Source of the DNA: Mactromeris polynyma
Taxonomy: Eukaryota; Mollusca; Bivalvia; Venerida; Mactridae
Reading direction: 5' to 3'
Length of the DNA stretch: 64,000 nt
Assembly (NCBI GenBank): GCA_032209605.1
Contig: JASFXZ010000037.1
Coordinates: forward strand, 1,798,001 to 1,862,000
Part shown: one piece after another, positions 49,933 to 62,569 of the stretch
Layout: each line of letters starts with the position of its first letter
Position numbering within the stretch: position 1 is the stretch's first letter
Program-made: the position numbers and the translations under genes
The notes under the pieces: generated by a model
Told to the model about the DNA's origin: nothing
Database searches by the model: none
What the model saw: only the letters and a program-made list of their open reading frames with translations

Positions 49933-51217
49933 TTACTTTAGAATTAATAAGTTGGCGTGTTCTTTTACCTACTTCCACTGACTGAAAACAAGACCGTCAG
50001 CACGTTACAATAAGAGTAACTATGAAACAATAAGTAGTTTTGGTTAATAATAAGCGTTTGTCTTGAATTTGGGCTCTGAAAACAGTGTTCATATGTTTAT
50101 TTTTCTGTGGGAATATTTAAGCAAAACGTTTAAGATATCGCATGAACGACACTGTCATTTATTTAAAATTGTTATTAACAAAGCAACGAAATACACTCAA
50201 TCCAATGGTCAAAATTTAAAATGAATTGATGCGAATGATCTACGGATAGTTTATTTATATTATTGTCACGGTAAATGGTTCTATTCAGTATGTTGCAACA
50301 TCAGACACAACCCTTAGTAATTTATGATCTCAATCACGTAACGGTTTTATTTTAATAGTGTGTATGCTGGATACTGGATAGTTGTATTCAATTTGTAATT
50401 GTTTTAATTTTCAGGTATAATGCTTATCTGAGTGCACATTCAACAGACATCGTCATGTAATTTTGTTTATTTATAATTTCTTATGAAGCATTAGTTTTCA
50501 ATGACTTTTAAAGCAAAAGGTATACCTTTACAATTAATTTGGTGGTGGAAGGCACCAGGTGTGAATTCTAACATTATCGGCGCGTGAGCGGGCACCTTGG
50601 AACAACCGCTCGCCTACTTTAAGCTAGCTGAATAGCTTTCTCTTATACCACTTCAATATAACTGGTGGATTGCTGTCCATAATTGCAGAGGGGTGAGTAA
50701 TTTGAAGTCAGCAAAAATACCACTTCGGTCACGGCGAAACCTTTAGCTATTTAGTAACTTTTTTCTTATCAACGGGACATTTTCCGGCTTTTAAGTTATG
50801 ATTGGGCCAGTCAGTTCTCTCCATATCAGCTGTTGTTTAATCATAGTGTATAGGTTGACACAAACGGAAAATAATTACATTGTTCATATGTGTGCTTTAT
50901 TTGCGAATGGTCTTCTATCATAAATAGCTTTCTGGCTGAACAGAGAGTTATTATGATTTCGTTCCATTTCTTCATGAAATTTATTCAGGTAAATAAAAAA
51001 ATTAAAACTACAGTTCATTAACGAGACCGTATTTAGCAAACAAGTTGTTATTTTTTCTCCATACATTTTTTTTGTCGATAATTAAACCAACTCTCAAATC
51101 AGAACGACTTCCTTAAGAACCGATGGTGGTTTTATTAAAGAGTGTTGAATGTACTTTCAATTTTAAACAGTGATATAATTGTATCCACACTAGTAACTGT
51201 TCGTCTATTTTTATCAG

Positions 51218-54200
51218 CAACCAGCTCAATCCACGAAATATACAGGCTCAACTAGTACCGTGACAACAACAGCGGAAATATCAACAGCTTCCACACCGAG
51301 TGTGCCTGCAACAACAATGGTAACTGTTCACTGAGTGTGCCGGCCACAACAATGGTAACTGTTCACTGAGTGTGCCGGCCACAACAATGGTAACTGTTCA
51401 TTGAGTGTGCCGGCCACAACAATGGTAACTGTTCACTGAGTGTGCCTGCCACAACAATGGTAACTGTTCACCGAGTGTGCCTGCCACAACAATGGTAACT
51501 GTTCACCGAGTGTGCCTGCCACAACAATGGTAACTGTTCACCGAGTGTGCCTGCCACAACAATAGTAATTGTTCACCGAGTGTGCCGGCCACAACAATGG
51601 TAACTGTTTACCGAGTGTGCCTGCCACAACAATGGTAATTGTTCACTGAGTGTGCTGGCCACAACAATGGTAATTGTTCACTGAGTGTGCCGGCCACAAC
51701 AATGGTAATTGTTCACTGAGTGTGCTGGCCACAACAATGGTAACTGTTCACCGAGTGTGCCGGCCACAACAATGGTAACTGTTCACTGAGTGTGCCGGCC
51801 ACAACAATGGTAACTGTTTACCGAGTGTGCCTGCCACAACAATGGTAATTGTTCACTGAGTGTGCTGGCCACAACAATGGTAATTGTTCACTGAGTGTGC
51901 CGGCCACAACAATGGTAATTGTTCACTGAGTGTGCTGGCCACAACAATGGTAACTGTTCACTGAGTGTGCCGGCCACAACAATGGTAACTGTTCACTGAG
52001 TGTGCCGGCCACAACAATGGTAATTGTTCACTGAGTGTCCCGGCCACAACAATGGTAACTGTTCACCGAGTGTGCCGGCCACAACAATGGTAACTGTTCA
52101 CTGAGTGTGCCGGCCACAACAATGGTTATTGTTCACTGAGTGTGCCGGCCACAACAATGGTAATTGTTCACTGAGTGTGCCGGCCACAACAATGGTAATT
52201 GTTCACTGAGTGTGCCGGCCACAACAATGGTAATTGTTCACTGAGTGTGCCGGCCACAACAATGGTAATTGTTCACTGAGTTTACCGGCCACAACATTGG
52301 TAACTGTTCACTGAGTGTGCCGGCCACAACAATGGTAATTGTTCACCGAGTGTGCCGGCCACAACAATGGTAACTGTTCACTGAGTTTACCGGCCACAAC
52401 ATTGGTAACTGTTCACTGAGTGTGCCGGCCACAACAATGGTAATTGTTCACCGAGTGTGCCGGCCACAACAATGGTAACTGTTCACCGAGTGTGCCGGCC
52501 ACAACAATGGTAACTGTTCACTGAGTGTGCCGGCCACAACAATGGTAACTGTTCACTGAGTGTGCCGGCCACAACAATGGTAACTGTTCACTGAGTGTGC
52601 CGGCCACAACAATGGTAACTGTTCACCGAGTGTGCCGGCCACAACAATGGTAACTGTTCACTGAGTGTGCCTGCCACAACAATGGTAACTGTTCACCGAG
52701 TGTGCCGGCCACAACAATGGTACTTGTTCACTGAGTGTGCCGGTCACAACAATGGTAATTGTTCACCGAGTGTGCCGGCCACAACAATGGTAACTGTTCA
52801 CCGAGTGTGCCGGCCACAACAATGGTAACTGTTCACTGAGTGTGCCGGCCACAACAATGGTAACTGTTCACTGAGTGTGCCGGCCACAACACTGGTAACT
52901 GTTCACCGAGTGTGCCTGCCACAACAATGGTAACTGTTCACCGAGTGTGTCTGCCACAACAATGGTAACTGTTCACTGAGTGTGATTGCCACAACTATGG
53001 TAACTGTTCACCGAGTGTGTCTGCCACAACAATGGTAACTGTTCACCGAGTGTGCCGGCCACAACAATGGTAACTGTTCACTGAGTGTGCCGGCCACAAC
53101 AATGGTAACTGTTCACCGAGTGTGTCTGCCACAACAATGGTAACTGTTCACCGAGTGTGCCGGCCACAACAATGTTAACTGTTCACTGAGTGTGCCTGCC
53201 ACAACAATGGTAACTGTTCACCGAGTGTGTCTGCCACAACAATGGTAACTGTTCACCGAGTGTGTCTGCCACAACAATGGTAACTGTTCACTGAGTGTGC
53301 CGGCCACAACACTGGTAACTGTTCACCGAGTGTGCCTGCCACAACAATGGTAACTGTTCACCGAGTGTGTCTGCCACAACAGTGGTAACTGTTCACTGAG
53401 TGTGATTGCCACAACTATGGTAACTGTTCACCGAGTGTGTCTGCCACAACAATGGTAACTGTTCACCGAGTGTGCCGGCCACAACAATGGTAACTGTTCA
53501 CTGAGTGTGCCTGCCACAACAATGGTAATTGTTCACTGAGTGTGCCGGCCACAACAATGGTAATTGTTCACTGAGTGTGCTGGCCACAACAATGGTAACT
53601 GTTCACCGAGTGTGCCGGCCACAACAATGGTAACTGTTCACTGAGTGTGCCGGCCACAACAATGGTAACTGTTTACCGAGTGTGCCTGCCACAACAATGG
53701 TAATTGTTCACTGAGTGTGCTGGCCACAACAATGGTAATTGTTCACTGAGTGTGCCGGCCACAACAATGGTAATTGTTCACTGAGTGTGCTGGCCACAAC
53801 AATGGTAACTGTTCACTGAGTGTGCCGGCCACAACAATGGTAACTGTTCACTGAGTGTGCCGGCCACAACAATGGTAATTGTTCACTGAGTGTCCCGGCC
53901 ACAACAATGGTAACTGTTCACCGAGTGTGCCGGCCACAACAATGGTAACTGTTCACTGAGTGTGCCGGCCACAACAATGGTTATTGTTCACTGAGTGTGC
54001 CGGCCACAACAATGGTAATTGTTCACTGAGTGTGCCGGCCACAACAATGGTAATTGTTCACTGAGTGTGCCGGCCACAACAATGGTAATTGTTCACTGAG
54101 TGTGCCGGCCACAACAATGGTAATTGTTCACTGAGTTTACCGGCCACAACATTGGTAACTGTTCACTGAGTGTGCCGGCCACAACAATGGTAATTGTTCA

Positions 54201-57200
54201 CCGAGTGTGCCGGCCACAACAATGGTAACTGTTCACTGAGTTTACCGGCCACAACATTGGTAACTGTTCACTGAGTGTGCCGGCCACAACAATGGTAATT
54301 GTTCACCGAGTGTGCCGGCCACAACAATGGTAACTGTTCACCGAGTGTGCCGGCCACAACAATGGTAACTGTTCACTGAGTGTGCCGGCCACAACAATGG
54401 TAACTGTTCACTGAGTGTGCCGGCCACAACAATGGTAACTGTTCACTGAGTGTGCCGGCCACAACAATGGTAACTGTTCACCGAGTGTGCCGGCCACAAC
54501 AATGGTAACTGTTCACTGAGTGTGCCTGCCACAACAATGGTAACTGTTCACCGAGTGTGCCGGCCACAACAATGGTACTTGTTCACTGAGTGTGCCGGTC
54601 ACAACAATGGTAATTGTTCACCGAGTGTGCCGGCCACAACAATGGTAACTGTTCACCGAGTGTGCCGGCCACAACAATGGTAACTGTTCACTGAGTGTGC
54701 CGGCCACAACAATGGTAACTGTTCACTGAGTGTGCCGGCCACAACACTGGTAACTGTTCACCGAGTGTGCCTGCCACAACAATGGTAACTGTTCACCGAG
54801 TGTGTCTGCCACAACAATGGTAACTGTTCACTGAGTGTGATTGCCACAACTATGGTAACTGTTCACCGAGTGTGTCTGCCACAACAATGGTAACTGTTCA
54901 CCGAGTGTGCCGGCCACAACAATGGTAACTGTTCACTGAGTGTGCCGGCCACAACAATGGTAACTGTTCACCGAGTGTGTCTGCCACAACAATGGTAACT
55001 GTTCACCGAGTGTGCCGGCCACAACAATGTTAACTGTTCACTGAGTGTGCCTGCCACAACAATGGTAACTGTTCACCGAGTGTGTCTGCCACAACAATGG
55101 TAACTGTTCACCGAGTGTGTCTGCCACAACAATGGTAACTGTTCACTGAGTGTGCCGGCCACAACACTGGTAACTGTTCACCGAGTGTGCCTGCCACAAC
55201 AATGGTAACTGTTCACCGAGTGTGTCTGCCACAACAATGGTAACTGTTCACTGAGTGTGCCGGCCACAACACTGGTAACTGTTCACCGAGTGTGCCTGCC
55301 ACAACAATGGTAACTGTTCACCGAGTGTGCCTGCCACAACAATGGTAACTGTTCACTGAGTTTACCGGCCACAACAATGGTAACTGTTCACTGAGTGTGC
55401 CGGCCACAACAATGGTAACTGTTCACCGAGTGTGTCTGCCACAACAATGGTAACTGTTCACTGAGTGTGATTGCCACAACTATGGTAACTGTTCACCGAG
55501 TGTGTCTGCCACAACAATGGTAACTGTTCACCGAGTGTGCCGGCCACAACAATGGTAACTGTTCACTGAGTGTGCCTGCCACAACAATGGTAACTGTTCA
55601 CCGAGTGTGTCTGCCACAACAATGGTAACTGTTCACCGAGTGTGTCTGCCACAACAATGGTAACTGTTCACCGAGTGTGCCGGCCACAACAATGGTAACT
55701 GTTCACCGAGTGTGTCTGCCACAACAATGGTAACTGTTCACCGAGTGTGCCGGCCACAACAATGGTAACTGTTCACTGAGTGTGCCTGCCACAACAATGG
55801 TAACTGTTCACCGAGTGTGATTGCCACAACTATGGTAACTGTTCACTGAGTGTGCCTGCCACAACAATGGTAATTGTTCACTGAGTGTGCCGGCCACAAC
55901 AATGGTAACTGTTCACTGAGTGTGCCTGCCACAACAATGGTAACTGTTCACTGAGTGTGCCGGCCACAACAATGGTAACTGTTCACTGAGTGTGATTGCC
56001 ACAACAATGGTAACTGTTCACTGAGTGTGATTGCCACAACAATGGTAACTGTTCACTGAGTGTGATTGCCACAACTATGGTAACTGTTCACTGAGTGTGC
56101 CGGCCACAACAATGGTAACTGTTCACTGAGTGTGATTGCCACAACAATGGTAACTGTTCACTGAGTGTGCCGGCCACAACAATGGTAACTGTTCACTGAG
56201 TGTGCCTGCCACAACAATGGTAACTGTTCACTGAGTGTGCCGGCCACAACAATGGTAACTGTTCACTGAGTGTGATTGCCACAACAATGGTAACTGTTCA
56301 CTGAGTGTGATTGCCACAACAATGGTAACTGTTCACTGAGTGTGATTGCCACAACAATGGTAACTGTTCACTGAGTATGATTGCCACAACAATGGTAACT
56401 GTTCACTGAGTGTGCCGGCCACAACAATGGTAATTGTTCACCGAGTGTGTCTGCCACAACAATGGTAACTGTTCACTGAGTGTGATTGCCACAACTATGG
56501 TAACTGTTCACTGAGTGTGCCGGCCACAACAATGGTAACTGTTCACTGAGTGTGCCGGCCACAACAATGGTAACTGTTCACTGAGTGTGATTGCCACAAC
56601 AATGGTAACTGTTCACTGAGTGTGCCGGCCACAACAATGGTAACTGTTCACTGAGTGTGATTGCCACAACAATGGTAACTGTTCACTGAGTGTGATTGCC
56701 ACAACTATGGTAACTGTTCACTGAGTGTGCCGGCCACAACAATGGTAACTGTTCACTGAGTGTGATTGCCACAACTATGGTAACTGTTCACTGAGTGTGA
56801 TTGCCACAACAATGGTAACTGTTCACTGAGTGTGCCGGCCACAACAATGGTAACTGTTCACTGAGTGTGATTGCCACAACAATGGTAACTGTTCACTGAG
56901 TGTGCCGGCCACAACAATGGTAACTGTTCACTGAGTGTGATTGCCACAACTATGGTAACTGTTCACTGAGTGTGATTGCCACAACTATGGTAACTGTTCA
57001 CTGAGTGTGCCGGCCACAACAATGGTAACTGTTCACCGAGTGTGTCTGCCACAACAATGGTAACTGTTCACTGAGTGTGATTGCCACAACTATGGTAACT
57101 GTTCACCGAGTGTGCCGGCCACAACAATGGTAACTGTTCACTGAGTGTGATTGCCACAACTATGGTAACTGTTCACTGAGTGTGATTGCCACAACTATGG

Positions 57201-58564
57201 TAACTGTTCACTGAGTGTGCCGGCCACAACAATGGTAACTGTTCACCGAGTGTGTCTGCCACAACAATGGTAACTGTTCACTGAGTGTGCCGGCCACAAC
57301 AATGGTAACTGTTCACTGAGTGTGCCGGCCACAACAATGGTAACTGTTCACTGAGTATACACATTTTGGAGTTTGGATTTTATTCATAGATCTTAATTAT
57401 GAATGAGTAGAACTTTGATATTTTAAAGAAATGGTCTAAAGTTTGGTTTGAGGTTTCTCAGACATCTCAATAGTGCATTAATATTTTTTGTAAGATGTTT
57501 CTTATTGCTGGAATGTCACCGCGGCTGAAGTCTACTAACCAATCTTTACAAATAATTAGTCTGTGTATCATGTCAGCGTTTGTAAATTATAAGCGAATGT
57601 AAATATTTTATCAACTATGCCGTTCATGTTTGAAAGTTTGTTACTGTGATATTCCATTCACTTGCCAGAAGGAAAGAGGATTGAAAGTGCGGTTCGTTCT
57701 TTAGTTCATTCGTTCCTTTGTTTAATTCACGTTGAATACCGTTCAGGAACCTATAGTGCTATGTTTCAATGGTACATGTTTGGGAAATGCTTCGGATGAA
57801 AATGATTTCAGTTATATCAATGTAACCATAAAAGGCATGTGTGAGCTTGCTGAAGGCGAGAGATGCTTCGTAAGTACTCGCGGTTTTAATCGTAATAATA
57901 ACGTGTCTGCCTCGGAGAGATATTCATAATAATACTACAATTTCAAGTTTTTGTTAAGTCCACGACCACTCTTCAATGTTGTTTTAATCTTGCCCATCGT
58001 CTTTCAGTTTATTTTGATCGACATTTAAGGAGCAGTAATATGCACGGTTAGGTGTTCTACGTCACTAGTAGTTTATTTTCGTTTGATAAAGTATATGTGT
58101 CCACCTATTAGTTAAGTCTGAAAAACACTCCATTCCCGTGTTATAATTTTCACCCAAAGGCGATTGGCTGCCACCACTTATTGTTAATAGCTTGCGGAAA
58201 ACTGTTGTACTGGTTGAGAGTCACGGAGCACTCATTAGGTCAGGTGCCCGTCGTATATGTGAAGTGCTGCTGAAAAGGCGTAAAACTATAAAAGTAAATA
58301 AGTATATTTGGTCAGACTGCAAACGCATTTCGTATTTTGAACCTCAGAAATATTTCATCGAATGCTGTTTTATTACAGCAAACTGTCTTTAAAAACAGTT
58401 CTACTAACGTTTGCGAAGTTGGATGCATGAGTGATTGTGAATATTTACACGAAGAAGTGAAAGGAACTGATACAATATCAACCACAAGATGTTGTGATTC
58501 GAACTCGTGCAACGGCAAACTTATTAATGATATCCTGAACCTGACAACTCCGCTGCATCTGTGA
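51218..58564 (+). pseudogene. Decayed paralogue of the Ly6-like gene (copy B)
   Basis: Exons correspond to copy A: stalk 51,218-51,319, first cysteine exon 57,747-57,869 (acceptor CGTTCAG, donor GTAAGT, 41 codons) and last exon from 58,379. Lesions are several. The signal-exon ATG (50,022) meets TAA after three codons. The stalk exon is 32 bases shorter than in A, which shifts the frame relative to the phase used in A. One conserved cysteine is Tyr (FSYIN, codon 57,813-57,815). Two extra bases near 58,532 shift the frame after CNGKLIND, and a stop follows before the hydrophobic GPI tail; the nucleotides for that tail are still present downstream. RCCDSNSCNG is retained. An expression product without a GPI anchor cannot be excluded. 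Confidence 0.85.
51294..57355 (+). repeat. Minisatellite, 35-bp unit, about 173 copies, across an exon-intron junction
   Basis: The unit is GTTCACTGAGTGTGCCGGCC then ACAACAATGGTAACT. The distance from the first GT donor (51,320) to the last (57,340) is 6,020 bases, exactly 172 periods, so there is no net indel over 6 kb. The left edge is the end of the stalk exon (ACACCGAGTGTGCCTGCAAC) and the right edge is the intron start (CACTGAGTATACACATTTTG), both matching the single-copy junction in copy A (37,500-37,560). Common variants are GGTAACT/GGTAATT, CACTGAG/CACCGAG and GCCGGCC/GCCTGCC/GTCTGCC/GATTGCC. Confidence 0.95.
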
Positions 58565-58687
58565 CGTCATCAATGTTTGCTATCGTCTGCATTGCTGTGC
58601 TCATAGTCTCTTTATTTCGGCTAAGATGTTCAGAAACGCACAAATACGTCACATGCATCTTGTTTTATATTGTTACGTCCGTTATTG

Positions 58688-60438
58688 TATCAATATGTTG
58701 ATGTGTAAGACAATACAGCACACCAATCGGTATGTTGATGTGTAAGGCAATACAACACACCAATCGATATGTTGATGTGTAAGACAATACAACACACCAA
58801 TCGATATGTTGATGTGGAAGACAATATAACACACCAATCGATATGTTGATGTGTAAGACAATACAACACACCAATCGATATGTTGATGTGTAAGACAATA
58901 CAGCACACCAATCGGTATGTTGATGTGTAAGGCAATACAACACACCAATCGATATGTTGATGTGTAAGACAATATAACACACCAATCGACATGTTGATGT
59001 GTAAGACAATATAACACACCAATCGACATAATGATGTGTAAGACAATACAACACACTAATCGACATGTTGATGTGTAAGACAATATAACACACCAATCGA
59101 CATGTTGATGTGTAAGACAATATAACACACCAATCGACATGTTGATGTGTAAGACAATATAACACACCAATCGACATGTTGATGTGTAAGACAATATAAC
59201 ACACCAATCGACATGTTGATGTGTAAGACAATACAACAGACCAATCGACATGTTGATGTGTAAAGCAATATAGCACAATAATCGACATGTTGATTTGCTA
59301 GACAATACAACACACCAAACGACATGTTGATGTGTAAGACTATATAACACACCAATCGACATGATGATGTGTAAGACAATACAACACACCAATCGACATG
59401 ATGATGTGTAAGACAATACAACACACCATCCAACATGTTGATTTTCTAGACAATACAACACACCATTCGACATGTTGATTTTCTAGACAATACAACACAC
59501 TAATCGACATGTTGATGTGTAAGACAATATAACACACCAATCGACATGTTGATGTGTAAGACAATATAACACACCAATCGACATGATGATGTGTAAGACA
59601 ATATAACACACCAATCGACATGTTGATGTGTAAGACAATATAACACACCAATCGACATGTTGATTTTCTAGACAATACAACACACTAATCGACATGTTGA
59701 TTTTCTAGACAATACAACACACTAATCGACATGTTGATTTTCTAGACAATATAACACACCAATCGACATGTTGATGTGTAAGACAATATAACACACCAAT
59801 CGACATGTTGATTTTCTAGACAATACAACACAACAATCGACATGTTGATTTGTAAGACAATATAACACATCATTCGACATGTTGCTCTGTTCGACAATAC
59901 AACACATCATTCGACATGTTGATTTGTTCGACAATATAACACATCAGTCGACATGTTGATTTTTTTCGACAATATAACACATTATTCGACATGTTGATTT
60001 TTTCGACAATATAACACATCATTCGGCATGTTGATTTGTAAGACAATGTAACCCATCATTCGACATGTTGATTTTTTCGACAATGTAACACATCATTCGA
60101 CATGTTGATTTTTTCGACAATATAACACATCATTTGACATGTTGATTTGTAAGACAATGTAACACATCATTCGGCATGTTGATTTGTAAGACAATGTAAC
60201 ACATCATTCGACATGTTGATTTTTTCGACAAAGTAACACATCATTCGACATGTTGATTTTTTCGACAATATAACACATCATTCGACATGTTGATTTGTAA
60301 GACAATGTAACACATCATTCGACATGTTGATTTGTAAGACAATGTAACACATCATTCGACATGTTGATTTGTAAGACAATGTAACACATCATTCGACATG
60401 TTGATTTGCTAGACAATACCGTATACCATTCAACATGT
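58688..60438. repeat. Minisatellite, 37-bp unit, about 47 copies
   Basis: The unit is AATCGACATGTTGATGTGTA then AGACAATATAACACACC, spacing 37 bases. The first third carries CGATATG and CACACC variants; the last third carries CATTCGACATG, TTTTTTCGAC and AACACATC variants. It begins just after the end of copy B. Minus-strand open frames of up to 263 codons arise because the unit lacks stops in that direction; I do not call them genes. Confidence 0.95.
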
Positions 60439-60439
60439 A

Positions 60440-62105
60440 GAAAAACAAAATATCTAGTTTCAATTACTTAATAAAAAAATACGTTAAAGGCGTAGTGTCC
60501 GGTATTACAAAAAATAAATATTTGAGAACTTCCTCGCATTAATCAAAGGACATATGTTATCGGATACAGTGTCCTCAGTCCAATTGTCAACAAAGATATG
60601 CGAGGATATGCGTCTATTTGTTTGGCAGCCCAGTTTTGCTTTGACAAGCGACCTGTCTTGACTTCAATGAAAGGAAAATCAATCAACCTGTTCACAACAG
60701 ATCGTTATTTGTTTCGTGTTGACTTAAAATGATGCTCATCAGATATAAACTCATTTGATGTTGTCACATTTTGTACTTGAAACTTGAAACTTCGAAACTT
60801 ACTGTCGATGATTATAATACTTTGGCCAATATAATTGAAAAGCTAGATAAGCCGTAGACGATATTGACACATTTCTGCACAGTATGTGATCGTTTAGTTT
60901 TATCAAAAAAATAAGCCAATATTACGATGGAAATAGCTTTGTTGCGCTCCTGGTGGGATGTTTGTTCAATTTCATAAGTAAAGAACAAATAGTATTGAAC
61001 GCAATGATAAATAGATACTTTGGTATAAACGATATTAAACCAGGATTTTCAAATTTCCAATATTATCTATTGATGTATACTCGTTCCTAATAAATGTTTC
61101 CAACATGCTCAGACAATGATGAAATGTACGTATGTCGGTGAGTAATGTTTTGCTGTTTAGCAACTCGAACAACATTATCGTCATTTGTCAGTAGTCGTTT
61201 GATCTAAAACAAATAAAAGTTCATTTTGTGACTTACGAGGATAACATGTTAATATATTATCGTCATAAGTATCGACCATAGTAATCGTTTTCAAAGCACT
61301 GAACATTTCTGGGGGATTCACTGGGTTAATTTATTAAGAATAATCGATACGTTTTTGAGGGTTAAATAAACATAATCGACATAACCGAAAATGGTAATTG
61401 CTTAAAAACCAATTTTCTAGGATTGTTTTAGAATTCAGGCGCCAGAATATCTGACTGGGTCATTTATAAAGGGTATGAGCAACTAATTCAACTGTTGTGT
61501 GGTGATCTAGGAATGATTTTGCATTTTGTTGATTTGGTAGCAATTTCCCGACCAGGTTTAGTCATGTTGTTGCAAAACATTGCAAATTTCAACCAACATG
61601 TAGATCGAATTGAGCTAATACGTATTTATAGACTTATTTCGTCAGACGATTGCTATACCGCTATACATGTACAAACCTAATCTAATATACTCCGGTTCAA
61701 GCTGGATTTCTGCAATGTATTCCACATCTCTAAAGTATTCTAGCTGACGGTGACCTGTCTGTGCCGATCTTGGTCGATTTTATTATAAATTCAGTTTTGA
61801 CTGAGTATTATCTTCCGTGCTTCATGAATCATGTCTGGTTTTAATCATGCACTTTTAGTAAACTTCTTTTCGTTTTTTGGAACATTCTTTAATCACACGA
61901 ATATCGTTATATGTTATCACCCATATACGGGGTGTGATATAGAGCTGTACAGTAAAACCTCGATAATGGCATTGGGATTTTATGAGGTTCATGCCATAAA
62001 CATGTCTCAATTTCTAATCTGTGAGACATACGCGTAATCTAGATAGAGCGATTCTGAACTTGCGAATTTTTACAGAATCTAAGTATTGTTTAAAACCTAA
62101 TTATG
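60440..62105. other. Gene-free stretch
   Basis: No gene supported. A single MITE-like end (TACAGTAAAACCTCGATAAT) occurs at about 61,948 next to a TA, without a matching partner end nearby. Short frames at 61,495 and 61,831 show no recognisable features. Confidence 0.4.
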
Positions 62106-62111
62106 AAAATA

Positions 62112-62524
62112 ATACAGCTAGAACACATAGATCACCTATAACACATAGAACACATAGAACACCTATAACACCTAGAACACATAAAACACATAGAACACAT
62201 ATAACACATATAACACACATACACATAGAACACATATAACACATAGAACACATATAACATATATAACACATAGCACATATAACACATATAACACATAGAA
62301 CACACATACACATAGAAAACATATAACACATAGAACACATATAACATATATAACACATAGTACATAGAACACATAGAACACATAGAACACATAGAACACA
62401 TATAACAGATAGAACACATATAACATATATAACACATAGTACACATAGAACACATAGTGCACACAGAACACATATAATACATATAACACATATAACACAT
62501 ATTACATATAGAACACATAGAACA
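62112..62524. repeat. ACACATAGA / ACACATATA microsatellite
   Basis: About 400 bases of imperfect 9-10-base units (AACACATAG, AACACATAT). The long Cys/Tyr/Met-rich minus-strand frames here are translations of the repeat. It abuts the 3' end of the reverse-transcriptase fragment. Confidence 0.9.
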
Positions 62525-62569
62525 GCTTGTTAGGTAAACTGACCGCCGTACATTTTTGCGTTTCAAATG

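Larger units (their letters stand above)
39950..58620 (+). other. Segmental duplication, copy B
   Basis: Direct-order counterpart of 27,750-38,850, expanded to 18.7 kb by copy-specific insertions: about 0.8 kb at 40,630-41,410 (no gene seen), the 28-bp array, the 74-bp array, about 0.45 kb at 43,970-44,430, a diverged local duplication of about 190 bp at 45,005-45,370, a SINE-like piece at 47,306, a Harbinger element at 48,109, and the 35-bp array. The Ly6-like gene within it is broken. Confidence 0.9.

Noticed and set aside
58682..59473. 263-codon open frame on the minus strand and its overlapping relatives
   Set aside because: Entirely inside the 37-bp array; open because the unit has no minus-strand stop, with several frames open at once and no start or splice context.
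62132..62566. 144-codon Cys/Met/Tyr-rich frame on the minus strand
   Set aside because: Direct translation of the ACACATAGA microsatellite.
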